From the NCBI GenBank assembly GCA_023376005.1, contig CM042151.1, forward strand, positions 77,027,512 through 77,091,511: a stretch of 64,000 nt of DNA. The letters run 5' to 3'. Shown in pieces: positions 63,789 through 64,000 of this stretch (positions are counted from its first letter, which is position 1; each line of letters begins with the position of its first letter). This stretch comes from Doryteuthis pealeii. Its lineage: Eukaryota > Mollusca > Cephalopoda > Myopsida > Loliginidae. A model generated the notes under the pieces. It saw nothing but the letters and a program-made list of their open reading frames with translations. It did not search any database and had not been told where the DNA came from. Made by a program: the position numbers and the translations under genes.

Positions 63789-64000
63789 GCACCTACGCTG
63801 TTTGGGATATTGATCTCCTTGCTCTTACAGTACACCTTCAAGGACTGCAGTGAGAGAGCCAACATACAGACCAGAGCTGACGGCAAGTTGCTCAACATCA
63901 CTCGCCTTAGAGCTAAGACCAAAGTCACGAAGTACCTCAGTCAGGAAATGTTATTCGCCGATGATATAGCCTTAACGTCACACATTGAGCACGGCCTGTA
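63789..64000 (+). pseudogene. LINE reverse transcriptase, partial, runs off the window
   Basis: One open frame of about 70 codons reads APTLFGILISLLLQYTFKDC, then ANIQTRADGKLLNITRLRAK and LSQEMLFADDIALTSH. LFADDIAL is the RT catalytic motif with both Asp residues, and the lead-in APTLFGI is typical of the palm region of non-LTR retrotransposons. The frame is open to the window edge but starts in mid-domain at the junction with the ZNF flank, so the element is 5'-truncated. It is probably the same group as the C-terminal fragments at 15690, 40989, 42394 and 43980. Confidence 0.85.

Overview
This is an AT-rich eukaryotic genomic window with no operons or bacterial gene layout. It is dominated by a family of C2H2 zinc-finger (ZNF) genes and by dense, nested, mostly decayed transposable elements. 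Large ZNF arrays, tRNA-derived SINEs, 5'-truncated LINEs with a C-terminal zinc knuckle, and Ty1/copia, Ty3/gypsy and Penelope-like fragments fit a lophotrochozoan, most likely a mollusc and possibly a cephalopod. That assignment is inference; no species is named by the sequence itself.

ZNF loci. Five paralogous loci are present: A (about 1475-3476, +), B (9864-11755, +), C (25486-27770, +), D (39058-40530, +) and E (54932-53080, -). Each array lies in what looks like one terminal exon, preceded by a conserved 3' splice site (tract then TTCACAG) 340-500 bp upstream of the fingers. Fingers follow the pattern [18 protein letters not shown] is intact with 19 fingers. B has 11 open fingers and is then split by a 200 bp insertion from its last three. 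C has 14 open fingers, no in-frame upstream ATG and a broken 3' half. D and E carry frameshifts. A, B and C share a 3' flank, and a sixth copy of that flank lies on the minus strand at 62800-63788, implying another ZNF locus or remnant beyond the right edge.

Layout. 1-472: Penelope-like RT fragment (-). 1-5640: locus A with fold-back repeats in its 3' flank. 5640-8953: SINE-like repeat with a small ORF, possible LTR, gypsy integrase remnant and LTR. 8954-14370: locus B. 14371-16925: perfect hairpin, solo LTRs and a LINE end whose tail is triplicated. 16926-19250: an unexplained GC-richer block with tandem duplications. 19450-25180: non-coding repeats including a 1.35 kb fold-back. 25180-28690: locus C. 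28690-31985: decayed copia element (-). 32250-36900: repeats. 36900-40985: gypsy remnant, LTR and locus D, closed by a SINE. 40990-46500: LINE ends, a large inverted repeat and a tRNA-SINE. 46512-47438: solo LTR (-). 48443-49363: hAT-like MITE. 52100-54932: repeats and locus E. 55400-60800: repeats that largely mirror 19700-24900 in inverted order, so C and E appear to be inverted segmental duplicates. 61270-64000: nested repeats, ZNF 3' flank and a LINE reverse-transcriptase fragment (+).

How it fits together. The ZNF loci have spread by segmental duplication together with their flanks, including an LTR about 0.9 kb upstream of the ZNF exon in B and D. They have then been eroded by frameshifts, by a small A-rich insertion that landed in the sense direction inside finger coding sequence three times, and by SINE and LINE insertions. 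Locus A is the only clearly intact gene; C and B may still encode shorter arrays.
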